Below are positions 24,140 to 36,800 of a stretch of 64,000 nucleotides of DNA, in pieces. Numbering within the stretch: position 1 is the stretch's first letter; every line of letters begins with the position of its first letter. Origin of the DNA: Lottia gigantea (lineage: Eukaryota; Mollusca; Gastropoda; Lottiidae); contig NW_008710370.1 of the NCBI RefSeq assembly GCF_000327385.1, forward strand, positions 882,580 to 946,579. The letters run 5' to 3'. The notes beneath the pieces were generated by a model. That model was given only the letters and a program-made list of their open reading frames with translations, was not told where the DNA came from and did not search any database. The position numbers and the translations under genes were made by a program.

Positions 24140-25174
24140 CTATGACTTTCCGAAAAGCCTAGAAGACAAGCTTTTGTTTCTTGTGTCTAAGTCACCAATA
24201 AATCGCTGCATTTCTCTCACTTCCGCGTGGAGTTTTTCAATCAAAAGTCCTTGCTCTTGTAAACGTCGTTCTAATATTAAGTCTTTCTGAATCATGGCCT
24301 GCTCTTTCGCTTCTTCTCTGGATCCTGATCTGGAATATTCTATATAGATTATCATAGCAGCTACAGAGTATATTATAAATTCACCTAACAGCTCTGCTCC
24401 TAATTCCACAGCCATAGTCTCAGTTAACTTTTCAATATGATTTGCCTTTCCCAGTCCCAACAATTTTAACCTGACCTTCACTTCGAAAGAATGGTAAACT
24501 GAAAAGAAAGAAAATAATACAATAGGCCTAATTTTAATATCACTATTAATATTATATGAGTCATATCAACAAAACTTTCAGTTTTATCAGGGTCACTGGC
24601 ACCGATAGCATCGATTTGCACTATTCAAATTTAAAGTACCCCCGATACACAAAGAAAGTTTATCTAATCCCTTTTAATTTATAACTCATGTTTTCATGAG
24701 CAGATATTCTAGTGAAAGTATAACAATAGAAAGATGTATATAACATGCAGACCATGAAAATTGAAAGATGAAGTCTAGTGGATAGATGCACATTCCGTAG
24801 GCTACTGATCGTAAGCCTATAGATATAGTCTACTAACATCATGGAGCAAAGGCTACTCGGATCAACAATTAATGAGGTATCTATCTCAACAAAAGTAATT
24901 TCGGGCATTTATTCTGCTTTTATATTATCCTATGTGTTTACATTCAATAATAACCATGATGACATTTCGTCATAGACATAAACACTAAATCGAAATCAGG
25001 AATTTTACCCCCAAAGCTAAACTACAAAAATTAATACTCACGTTGGGCGGTTGGCATACATATATAGTTTCTGAAGAACAGACTTTTCTTCGCTCGACGT
25101 TTTAAGCGGTTCGCAAGAAATTTACTGCTTCGTTTTACGCCTAAGTAGGCAAGTTGTACGAGAGGGAATACCAT
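24140..25174 (-). CDS. OPA3: OPA3-like mitochondrial protein, right tandem copy
   Basis: Two coding exons, 25042-25174 and 24140-24498, with a 543-bp GT-AG intron. They total 492 nt and 163 aa, the same exon lengths and phase-1 junction as the left copy. The N-terminus is MVFPLVQLAYLGVKRSSK, then FFRNYICMPTAQLYH, ELGAELLGE, one hydrophobic segment, and a coiled-coil ending in RLFGKS. Most differences from the left copy are conservative (K/R, D/E, I/L/V, S/T), which suggests both proteins are constrained and functional. The introns share a segment related to GACCATGAAAAT plus GAAAGA, so the duplication copied genomic DNA rather than a processed transcript. This copy's intron also carries a fragment related to the 13.6-kb foldback element. 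Confidence 0.94.
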
Positions 25175-28032
25175 GTTGTAGTTTTTGAAGAGGTGTCAGT
25201 TCGTTTAGGTCAATTAACTGATTGTAATTACAAATAAATCTATGAGCTAGGCCTATTAGCCTAGACGCCCTTGTGCTAGAACTTGGGGTATTTCGGGACC
25301 CCAGCACCGATTTTTTTCAAATTTCCAAAATGCCATCGAAGATAGCAATTTGCTTATTTCAAACATTGTAGCTGAATGAATTTTTAACCTGTTCATGATC
25401 AGTCTACTGTGCAACAATCACAATTAGCGGATATGTTACCCCTTTAAATTGAAACACTCCATGCTAGTATGTTGGGGTTCAGTTAGACCCCAGATAAATG
25501 CAGTGCTAAAACTGGATTTCAGTGAATAAAATTAAATTGTAATCTACTCCTAAAGCTAGTTATCTTAGGTTAAAGTCAATTTGGCACTAAACCGAAATGT
25601 CCCCATGTCAAAATGGCCCCAAAAGTCAAAATTAGACGAAATGACCCCAAATAAAATAGTCAAAATAGCCCCTAAAATTACTCTTTGATTTCAACCAAAA
25701 TCATTGTTCGAAATGATCCCCCCACCCCCAAAATTAAAAATGTCCCTAGTTTAAAAATATTCTAACTTTGATAATTAATTATAATTAGTAGCTTATCTGA
25801 GTGATTATCAAAGACTAATAATAATAGTTTGTAACTTATGTGATGATTAATGAAAGAAAAAAGACAGTAGTTTATAGCTTATTGACATGATGATGTGTAT
25901 ATTTGTTTTGAAATAAATACTGTTTAAACCAAGTCAAATTTTTCCGTGACAGCCAAGTAATATATAGAATTGGTTGAAAGTGGAGCATTGACACAGTATA
26001 TCATTTCAAAGATTAAGATTAATCTGTTATACACACAAATTAATTCAAATTATTAAATAAATTTATGGATAGATTCAATATGAAGAGTACATAATATTTT
26101 ACCAAGATGAGACCTGTTCAATATAAATACGGGTCAGTTGAGACTGGTGAAATTACCTTGCTTCACTAATAATATGCCAACAACTCTTGATATTTTTTCC
26201 CGACAGGATATGCCGTGATACGACCAAAACACCTCTATCTTATTGGTCCCTGATCCAATAGATAGAGATATCTATACTCTCTGGCTCCATGATCTGTTCA
26301 ATAAGGCTAAGTCATCGCCCATCTCGGCTATTTCGCCTGGACAATTTAACTTGTCAATCACATCAATGGTTTAACTAAGCTTTAAAAATTAAATGAAATG
26401 TTATGCTTCATGTCTAAAGACCATTGTTTGCCATTTTAATGGGTCGATTTGGGTCTTTAATATTATATGTTAAGTCTTCAGAAGTATTAGAAATGTACGA
26501 AAACCGCAGAATTACTAGAAATTTGACTTACCTATAGATCTATATATATATATCTTTTCTATATAGGGCAATCGTCTCTTTAACTTTCAAGCGTAGACAG
26601 ATACTGATTAGCTTAGGTACAAAATACCCGTTGGTCAAACGAATCGAGAAACTGAGCCCTTAAATACAACTTTACTTGTTGATTTTACGAGAAACCATAA
26701 CTGTAGTACAGTAGTAGGTAAGCCTATAAATCTTACCCATCCGTGATATTTCCTGATGATAAAAGAGTATATTGTTATGCAAGTATTATACGCTTAAAGG
26801 GACAAAGGCGCCATTTTCAGGGGTTGATTTTAGTCTTAAAGATATGCAAAAAAAAAGTCATCAGAAGTACTAGAAATGTATGAAAATCACACAATTCATT
26901 CGATAATATTAAAAAGAAATTCCTATATCTGTGGATATTTTTTTTTATATGACAGTGTCTCAATAAAAGATGACTAGTCTTTTTAACTTTCAAACGCAGA
27001 TAATTCTGAACACTGGATTTGAAGTAGTAACAGTGCATGTCTGCAATATTTCATTATAGGAAAAAATCAAAAACAGTTTCATTTGTGGTAAATAATATCT
27101 TTATATACGATAAAGAGAGAAGGACGTAATATACAATCCTGTCTAGAAAACCGACATTGTAAATAAAATAAGATCAGCATTATCTGATGAAACTTCCCAC
27201 TTATCGTGTGTATAGTATAAAAAACTAATGCTACTCTGGGGCTTTATTTGTCATTCAATTAAAATAAGTCGTTATAAGAGATTATGTATATTTGGTAAAT
27301 ATTATAATTCATAATATACATTAAAGGCATTTTCAATCAAGCGCCATCCTATAAAAGATAATGTATATAGGAGTAAGCCTACATGATGGAATAAAATAGT
27401 CTCATGGAATAGTTTCAGTTCAGGTGAAAAGTAGGTCGCGTACATAACACCCATTTGAGATGTTACACGTATTTCCTATGTGAAACTCATATCATGTTGG
27501 TTTCCGTATATAAATACTTAATACTTCCCGTCGATATTCAATCTCATCCTTGTTGGTTTTAGGGGAAAACATTCATTTTTATGTATCTGTGGGATTGTGT
27601 GCTCTGTAGCAGGTATGTTATTGTCTTTTCACCAATCACATCAAAGAGGGTTATGTGTGAGCTTCATATAGTCAAGATTTGTGATTTAATCTTTTCTCCC
27701 ACTGCTCAACATTATATGCTTTTTAGTTAATGTTGTGAGGTCCATTTTTTAATTATTGTTCGTTGAGCAAAATATAGTGAACAAAATGTATTTTTAGATT
27801 TATGCAGGGACATGCTGGTTAGTCTATATTGATAATTGATTTCAATACAAGAGAAGGGGACCTTTATCTACCTTAGTCGTGACAAAACCCTTCTTTGTGA
27901 AACAGGCATAAGCTGCCAAAAGAAATGACACTTGACACCATTAGCCTCAGAAAACATAGAAAAATCAACTACGTTTCTTTCCAGATAAAACGGCGCACAT
28001 ACATCTGGCAAAATAATCTGGCAAAATAATAA
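25175..28032. other. intergenic, contains two family B copies
   Basis: No gene recognised. Family B fragments lie at about 26425-26640 and 26796-27056. The second starts with a clear AAAGGGACAAAGGCGCCATT terminus and lacks its right end. A degenerate purine/pyrimidine patch at about 25590-25750 repeats CAAAATGGCCCCAAAA-like words. Confidence 0.5.
26796..27056 (+). repeat. dispersed repeat family B, 5' partial copy
   Basis: Begins in TTAAAGGGACAAAGGCGCC, then GGGGTTGATTTTAGTCTTAA, TCATCAGAAGTACTAGAAAT and a CGCAGATAATTCTG motif. It stops before the right terminal repeat. A second fragment lies just upstream at about 26425-26640. Confidence 0.7.
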
Positions 28033-29265
28033 ATGGAGGCAAGGTATATATGGGCAAGTATCTATCTCGCATGTTCAATAGCTGCATACATAGTGCTTAT
28101 CAGCAAAATTCTACACGCCCAAAATGCTCACTGCTCATTGAAAACTTCACTAGTTGATTCAGTGGGGGTAATGGTGATAAGTAGTGTTCAACTGATGATA
28201 ACATCTATTCAAATAGGTGTCATTCTTATCAATGACCAGAGAGACGATTGGTGCTTCGTTAATCATGTCATACTAGATAATTTAACACAATGGGAAATCT
28301 ACATTTTATTTTCTTGTTTGATGCTTATGACGGCGACCTTTCATAAAAGACTTATCAATTTAATCTACCAGGAAAACGGATGTCAATATGGTACATGTAG
28401 CCGATTGATTCTGGGAATAGATATCGCTGTTGTATGTGCTATTGGTATATTTTTACTGGCTAATGTGGCAAAGGTAGACAATTGTCATCAACTCAAACAA
28501 AACAATCAACAGCTTCAAAACCATGTACTGTTTTCGTTGTCTGTTGCGGCACTTTTGATACCTAATTTTCTCGTTTGCCATCAGTGTCTTACCACAGAAC
28601 ACAGCGAGTTAACTTTTATCGAAAATTCGAAATTGATACCGAATTTACGAAGGTCAGTCATTGGGTTGTGCTGTCAAAACATAGGTTTTGTTATATTGTG
28701 TTATCCATGGTGTGTTATTCAAAACCAGAAAAAGCTGCAGAGAGTACGACCGGATACATCTATACCATTTTGGATTTATTGTCTTAAATCGATTGTTCTT
28801 CCACTTGTGTGGATTGTTTTCCCGGGGCTGATGTCTAACTTGGCTTTTCGTGTTTGTGTAAAGAAATGTGATAGAGAGGATGTATATTTGACTACAATTT
28901 ACCACGAAAATCAATCGAGGAAACCCAGATCAAGAAGAGTTTGGTCAGAGTGCTTGTATTTGACCCCCATTGAAAATGTATACAATGAACCTTCCGAGGG
29001 GGAAGATATTCCTAATTCAGTTTCAGATTCAGAAAATCATTACGAATCGATTGATTCACTTCCACGAACTGACGAGCACGTGCATCAGGAAAAGTATCAA
29101 AAACTAAGGTCTGATCTGAAAACTTCAAGTTTTGAGACAGATGTAAAAGTCGTGTGTGAAATGCAAGAGATTGAAACACAAGATTCGCCTAGAGCCCATC
29201 TAAACACCAATGCAAATATAGTCGATGGATATTTGATTCCTGAAAATGTATACGAGGAGTTCTGA
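28033..29265 (+). CDS. single-exon seven-transmembrane receptor-like protein with Tyr-rich tail
   Basis: 410 aa in one exon. An in-frame TAA directly precedes the ATG, so this Met is the first possible start in the exon. Seven hydrophobic segments lie at about 7-28, 40-67, 74-101, 124-146, 164-182, 207-229 and 245-270. Cys74 at the start of TM3 and Cys151 in the second extracellular loop fit the conserved GPCR disulfide. CYPWC (223-227) sits where rhodopsin-like receptors have CWxP. A normal DRY motif after TM3 and NPxxY in TM7 are absent. The 130-residue cytoplasmic tail carries YLTP (309), YNEP (317), YESI (338), YLIP (400) and YEEF (407), resembling SH2 docking sites. I infer an orphan, divergent GPCR-like plasma-membrane protein. 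The ligand is unknown, and it could instead be a non-GPCR 7TM protein. Confidence 0.75.
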   Translation: MEARYIWASIYLACSIAAYIVLISKILHAQNAHCSLKTSLVDSVGVMVISSVQLMITSIQIGVILINDQRDDWCFVNHVILDNLTQWEIYILFSCLMLMTATFHKRLINLIYQENGCQYGTCSRLILGIDIAVVCAIGIFLLANVAKVDNCHQLKQNNQQLQNHVLFSLSVAALLIPNFLVCHQCLTTEHSELTFIENSKLIPNLRRSVIGLCCQNIGFVILCYPWCVIQNQKKLQRVRPDTSIPFWIYCLKSIVLPLVWIVFPGLMSNLAFRVCVKKCDREDVYLTTIYHENQSRKPRSRRVWSECLYLTPIENVYNEPSEGEDIPNSVSDSENHYESIDSLPRTDEHVHQEKYQKLRSDLKTSSFETDVKVVCEMQEIETQDSPRAHLNTNANIVDGYLIPENVYEEF

Positions 29266-30805
29266 AGAGAGTAATGCATGATACAAATGTTCTTTTCTTT
29301 TTTGTTTATCGTTTCATTTCATTTCATAATTATATTCATAAAATGCAGAGTATTTACCAAATTTTCTTTTTTGTTTTATGACTTGCCACAGCAGCGAAGG
29401 TACACCTATATTGTGCAGTTGGAATGAAACTTGTCGAGATGTATTCCTCTTAATTTAAAAGTAGCTTGCCAGACAAGGTAATATACGCCCACTGGTAGCT
29501 TTGACTTTAAATAAAAAATACTGACAGTAAATTATCAGTTTGAAATATTCAACCTTCAGTCATACACTTCTTTTCGACTTTTGGGGCGATACTGAATAAT
29601 ATTACCAAGTTTCATCAAAATCTGCCAAGAATTGTGCCTTCTGGAGTGATTACAGGATTATTTTTGAACGCGATTTTAAGAACATTGGCAATAACTCATA
29701 CTAAATATGTCTCGATTTTTTTTGGTTTTCAATAGGTTTCATCCTTGGATGTTTATTAACACTCACACCAAGATTTGCCAAAATCTGTCAATAATTGAAC
29801 ATTCTAGAAAGTTTATAAAAAGATTTGAAAAAAGTGATTCAGAAAGTATAGTATCCGGGCTATATGTGTTGAGGATTTAACATTTGGTTTATGAATGTAG
29901 GGCAAAGACACTTAAATAAAAAGATACCCAAAATTAAGACTGAAATTTCCAATTCTCATAAAATAAATCGTTAATTTTGATTTACCAAAGATCATTTTGC
30001 CAATCAACGACCATCTTTTGACGATGGATATAAACAAACTCACCAACTCCTTAAATATTTTCACATCACATCACATAGTCTTTAAAACACTTCCTGCTGA
30101 TATAATGGTCTATTTCATCAATAAAATAAGTTACAAATTGAACAAAAAACGAATGTTGCTTTTTTTTAAGCTCATGTGCACGTTGAAAATCGTAAACATC
30201 CGGTTTACATGTTTGAAAATGTAGCGCGGCAAAGGGGTTGCACTTGCTTTGACATAGCAATTTAGTTTAATTGATTCGTTGATTTCATCAAGTAAAAGAG
30301 ATGGGTGTGTAGCCTATGGTGATTCGCATCTTGTGCAAAGATCATTCTGTATTCGTTAACTCGAAAAGTTTCACAGATTCGAAACCAATAAAATTGTGTG
30401 TAGGTTATCATATTTCCCAGTAGGAGACTAGAGTATGTCTTGAGCAGGTCGGGTTGTGACGTAATAGCACGTGAAAAAATAATATGCAAATAAAGTATAA
30501 TCTATTTATAAAAAAAAACGAATAACCCAGGGTTTTTTGTATGAAAGGCTTGACGTTTTCTTTCTGTATGAATAATTTTCAAATTTAACCCGGTATAAAG
30601 CTTTTCTTCATATAGTACTTAGTAGCCTATTAAAAATTCTATTCCAGACTTATTCACCGCTAATATTCAATATTGTTGACTGTGTACATTGATATTAAAA
30701 TCTTAGAAATTATTTCTACACCAAATCAAGTGGTATATTTGCAATCGAAAGAGATATATTGTACTCATATTGGAAGAAATTAATTTCATAAGGATGATAC
30801 ATTCA
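29266..30805. other. convergent 3' regions of the 7TM and SLC5 genes
   Basis: Convergent intergenic spacer. A plus-strand AATAAA at 29510-29515 is a candidate polyadenylation signal for the 7TM gene, about 245 nt after its stop. A stretch at about 29560-29830 contains mollusc-style degenerate repeat text (CCAAGTTTCATCAAAATCTG). No further gene is supported. Confidence 0.5.
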
Positions 30806-33800
30806 TTACTTTAATGGCGGTTTCATATCTCCCGGAAGTAGCGTTTCATTGGTACTTCCGGTTGGATAAAAAGGCGCATGATCAAATTCGTAAACAGACC
30901 AAAATATGTACATAGACACACCAATAACCATTAGTATAGTAAGGGCCATCGATAAAATAATTTTTTGAAACTGTGTCTGCTTTAAATCTGCTATGGATGC
31001 TAAATGTTCTTGCAGTGTCCTGTCTTCTGTATGAGATTCCTGGCCTGTCTTTATCCCTAACACAAGATTGACAATACGTATTCCAAGTGAAATCTTTTCT
31101 GAAAAATCCAGAAAGTTTAAAATTAGCTAATATCTTCCACTACACGATAAGATCCATACAATATAACCAAGGAAATTCCTCCGAATTGAAACAATTAAGT
31201 CTAATCAAGGGCGTAAACGGAAAAAAATAACCAGATTACATGTTTTGACACGTGTCAAATATTGATTGTTTTCTAAAGGAACATTGTTCCCCAAGAATAA
31301 TTAAGATGAATTAATTAGTCGTTTAGAATACTTTGATATAATTTTGCAATTGACAGAAAAAAGAAGCCATATTGGTCAGTGAGTAACAACATTGGTACAT
31401 TGCAAGATGAGGAAGTTAGTTACTTAAATCTAGGACGAGCCAGTAACTACTGTTCTTTAAAGCCGATGTGTGGTTTTATCTCATAATCCATTTATGCCAT
31501 TTAAAGATATGTCTACTACAAAATGAAGAAGAAGATATGAAATATATAAACGATGCTATACTTACTTAATGTTTTAGTTTCACCATTATTGCTGGGTTCT
31601 TTATAAACCGGTTTTTCGTCAATATCAACGTCGATTATATCAGCACCGGTATTAACTGTGCCGTTTATTTCCTTCATCTGATTGTCTTTTAATTCTGAAC
31701 CAACTTCGCAAATATACTCCGGATCATCCTTAGTCCAATATGTTGTTCTATGAATCTGAAATGCAAGACGAAGGTTAAATATTGGGACGAAGCAAGGCAA
31801 ACTTAATTTTTTTTATTAAAAATCGAATATGGAACCACATTTAAAGTATTTTTATTTTATCACATCTTTTTTTGGGAAACAGTAGCAAAAACTTATTATA
31901 GAAAAAATAAAATGTCAGAACTAGACCAAAATTTTAGCCCAAAAATCAGCAATAAAACTTTTGAATCATCATAAAAATTGACATTTTTTTACCAATCATA
32001 GTCTGAGAAAAGGGAATATTTTAGGTAAGCTAGTCAGAAATAGTTTTCAAAGCTCACCGTCGAAATTTGAGACTTCAAATCCATGTTTGTCCAGAATTAT
32101 CCGCCATTGAATGTTAAAATGACGACTCGTCAATTTAAGATACTTTGTGATACATAGAAAAGACATATATAGAAATAGTGAGTAAAATTCCTAGTTTGAA
32201 GTGAATTTCATACATTTCTAGTACTTCTGAAGACTCTTTACATATTTTCAAGACTAAAATCAACCCCCCAAAATAACGCACCTGTCCCTTTAAAATGCAG
32301 TATCTCCCACATGAAACAACACCCACACAGAGAATGAAAAAAGGATTCACTTACAAATTTAGGGTCTGGTTTTTCTGTACAGTAACTAATAAACACAGCT
32401 AAAATAGCAGTAGTACCAGTTATAAACATTGAAAAATACATGTAATGAAATTTCTTAATCATCGGTGGTAGGGGATAGGTATCTTTAACTCCACAAATAT
32501 TCTCGCCTTGAAACATAAAGGCTATGAAGAGACGCACCACTCCAGTCAAAAATGCAAACATAAGAGACCAAAATGCTCCCTATAAAGAATGAAATGAATA
32601 TGGTATATTGGAAAAGAAATATGGACTAAGATTGGTGTAAATAATGTCGTCTTGTAATGTGTGGACTGGGGCGTTGTCCTGAAATACAGTTCTATGCACT
32701 GTGCTATGCGATATATTTAAAATCTCTTGGCAGATTGGAGCCCTGGATTAAGGAAGGGCAGTTTTCAGTGTTAATTAGGAAATATTTAATTAATTACCAT
32801 TTACCCCCTTAATTATTCTATAAAAAATTCTTATAAATTCTTACCGTTTCATTTACTCTAGGTACAAGAACAGCCAACAAAAAGATAGCTGCAAAAGGTG
32901 GAGCAATATAGTTCGTTACTTCCTGTATATAAATAAAGACTTGACCCCCTTGTGTTTCTTTTATTACTGGAACCCAGGCTATAGATACACCTACCATTGC
33001 CACAATAAATACTCTGTAAAACAAACAGTATATGGTGAAGTTATTTCAGACCGAACGCAAGACATGATAGGCGTTCATTAGCAGATAACATAAAACATTT
33101 TCATCCACATCCTGTTTAAAGAAATTTAAGTTATTGAAAAACCAAAAGAAGTTTTCGGTTAAAAGGAACATCTCATTAGAAATCGACAAACCGATAGCAA
33201 GTTCTTCTACATCATTGCATTGCATGTTGGTGTTTTCAAAGCTTGTCAAAAACTAGTACACGAATCTTTTAACAGGAGACACAGTGTCGACATCTGTCAG
33301 CACTTTATCCATAGAGCTCACAATCTCATGCCAAAGAACAGTATGATGCTACAGTTCAGCAGGCCTGAATGGGTCCTGGATTGTTTTCCAAAACACGAAT
33401 TAACAAAGTTACCTGTCATTACCTGCCAACGATCATTAATTCTGTTACTGATGCAGCCTTTCTGAATCTTTTCCAGATGTCTATGGTAAATAACGTACTA
33501 GCACTGTTAAATATAGAATCTAGATCACTCATCAGCGCAGCTATCATTACCGCCATCATCAAACCTTTAGCACCTGTAATCAAAATATCTCGATGACAGC
33601 ACCAGTGCTACAAACATCTTGTTCATTAAGTTTAGTTTACTATTTCAAATGTCACTCAAGCCAAGAATCTTGTAAGAATGTTCTGGAATGACAGAAATCA
33701 CCCAAAGCCATTCTAAGAATATATCAGTAATGTTTTGAAGTTGACATTTAAGTTTACTTCGGAAAAATCGAACGAAAGTGCGAAGACAGAGGGGTAATGT

Positions 33801-36800
33801 AAAAAGAAGAAAGGCTACCTGCAAACCATATAGCTTCACAATAAGACGACACTTACCCGAAGGATTCATGTCAAGAAAACCACCTACATCAAAAGCCTGT
33901 AAAACTTCATTTACCTGAAGGCATGAGGCCAAGAACTAATTTTGGATAAGCAATGCTCGTACAACCAGCTCTACTCTGACAGATTTCATAACACATATCA
34001 GGATTGGTACACGCTACCTCATCTAAAACGATTTAAATTGGGTTATTATTACATTCCTGACCATATGTCATGTGTAGCTATTATACAGTAAAGAGACACA
34101 AACTGAAATATCGACTGAAAATATCTAAACTGGGTTTCCCCACAATGAGCATGACATCAAAAACAAACTTGGTTGTATGCTCGGGAAACCAGCTGGTAGC
34201 TATTGCTAGTGCTTGCATAACTTCGACAGAACGACAAACAACCAACTGTAAATAAATTGTATAGAATGTATGACTCCAATAACCATGTTGGTCATTTTTC
34301 CAGGGCCTTTCTAATTTGAGGCGTTCAGGCGTCTTATAAAGGACATAATGGAACTCTTTCGCAGAGTGCATAACTTCAAAAAAAATGTCAAAGATAGGTT
34401 CCCTTTATCATTTATGAAAATGAAAATGCTTATACTGTAATATGATTGGTTAAAACTTTTAATTATATGCAATAAGAACATAATGATATTAAGAATACAT
34501 GATAATTCATTAGAAATACCAATTAATCAAATAGTTTGCTTAATTTGACACTAAAATATAAGGAGATCCATCTTTAAGTTTGGACAATACTGGCAAATAA
34601 TGGTCCTTACTTACTTGGATATAAAATTCTACTGATCATGCCAGGCATCACCATCATAAACATTGGTAATATCTTAATAAATCCAGCCATTAATGAAGCA
34701 CCTTGAGCATGAGCTAGGTTTTTAGCCGCTAACAATCTCTGGACTATTACCTAAAATACGAATTACATTAATCCTCGAAGAATTAGCATTGACAAGCGTC
34801 AGTTCTGCATTACAACTCTGAGCTCTCATTCTAGAAAACTGAACTTAAGATAAATTAGTATTCCAATCATCTAATTGGGCAAACAATCTAGTTCCCGAGA
34901 ATAATTCCCTTGGTTGTTTTCAGGCTTTTTCTTTTGCCTTTGGGAGACTCCACTGGCCAACCATGATCTGCACTTTACCAGATTGATGGTTACGTTGACA
35001 TTTTTTTTTATTTATTGTCAAATACTCCTATTGACCGAGAATATTAGGACACGTCGCTTAAACACAGAAAAAAAATTAACACAGCGACGATCTTTGTCTC
35101 ATACACAGAAAGAATACTACCTGGTCAGCACACCAATACCAGATAGATCCAGGTGTTTGTCCCACTAGAAATCCTAACCATGGCATATAATCATCATCTA
35201 CTGGACGTAACATTCGGAATGCCTGTTTATCAGGGTAATGACAAGTGGTATTAGGTACAATATAAGATACGTTTGTAGGAACAGCTTGAGGGTATTTCTC
35301 AAGCAATCCAGAAAAACCACCTATCTCTATAAACCCTGTAAAATACAAAAACAATACATGCCCTGTGTTTACCTACGTGAAGTTAACAGAAGAACTGTTT
35401 GTAACAATTCCAATTCACCAAATCTGCGAGTAGAGTAACCTTATGAACTGGACGGGTTTGTTTCTACATATTGAGAATCACGAAAACGGTGAAATATATC
35501 GAAAGATGAGAAAGGTAGAAAATGTAATTTAGGGGTTCTTTGGAAATTTGTTGCCAAAGCTTGCAGAAGCACAACCATGTAATGTAGCTTAGAGTGCCAA
35601 ATAATTTGGAAACGTGGAACTGATGGCTTATGTGGGTGAACCCTTCCCTCTATCTATGACTCTGTCTACCTTAAAGCTATTATTTTCGAGAATCTAAACT
35701 TAGTAAAAAAAAAATCACATACCCGCTCCCATCAAGTAAAGTGCACCTCCCACCATAAGAAAGGCTTGCAAAGTATCAGTGTAGATAACAGCCGTTAGTC
35801 CTCCTGTAAACCAAATCCATACCGTTAGAAATTTTCCACTTCAGATATCCCGTGGTTACTCTGAAATCTCTGTAAATAACTCAACTTTTCTCAAAATCAT
35901 GGAGTTTCGGTCGGGGTGGGATAGCTTTAGATTCCTTTTGTTGAAGTCATTTTCAACATCTTTTCCTCGATGCTGTAGACAATTAAGCCGCTATATGTTC
36001 TTTAATCTATTAGCTCTCGTGTATAGGAATGATAGCTATATTTTGATGAATTTTATCGTTGAGCCAATTCCATCACCTGCTCCAGAGTTCTATAACAAAT
36101 TTTTGAAGGGCTCGAAAGGAAAAGAACAATCCTCTCGCTGGCTTAACAGTTCTCCACCAGGACATAGAGAAACGACGTATTGGGCAGTTTCGGAAGTAAA
36201 GGTATAACCAACCTGTTAATGTCAGTGTAGCTGTTATAAGAACAAGTATGACAATAGATAGATATAAATCCCATTTTAAAGATTGCTGTATAAAAAGTGC
36301 CCCTGTGTATAAATCTCCCTGAAATCATAGGAATATAAAAAGGAACTTTGATGATGGTAAAGCATGTCAGAATGTCTTCGTCTCAATACTGCTGGGTTGA
36401 AACAAAAGAACATCATGCTACACAAAACCATGCCAGCGTGAATGGGTCTCAAAAGCTCTGGGATGTTACAAACTTGCATCAGCTGATATAACTGATAGCG
36501 GATGGTGTCAACATTGGTGAGCATGTCAAAGGAGTTTTATAATAATGCTATATACATGAAGCGATGTTACGATACTGCTTCAATGAAATGAACAACTTTT
36601 CTGCACCATGAGGGGGGCTAATGAAGACGGGCAAGACGGGCATTCGCCTGCTCATTTTCGATTTCCAACTGTCGATCTTTAACGTGCACAGCTTGTAGCA
36701 CACGGGGCATTGGTAATACTGCTTCAAGAAATAATTCTTAAACTATTTGTGCTATTTAACATGCATCACGGATTCTTAGTGCAGCTTCATTTCATACCTC

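Noticed and set aside
28654-28914. Minus-strand frames opposite the 7TM gene
   Set aside because: They are shadows of the 410-codon receptor-like frame.
33220-33596. Plus-strand frames of 75-81 codons overlapping SLC5 exon 11
   Set aside because: They overlap phase-verified minus-strand coding sequence and have no homology of their own.
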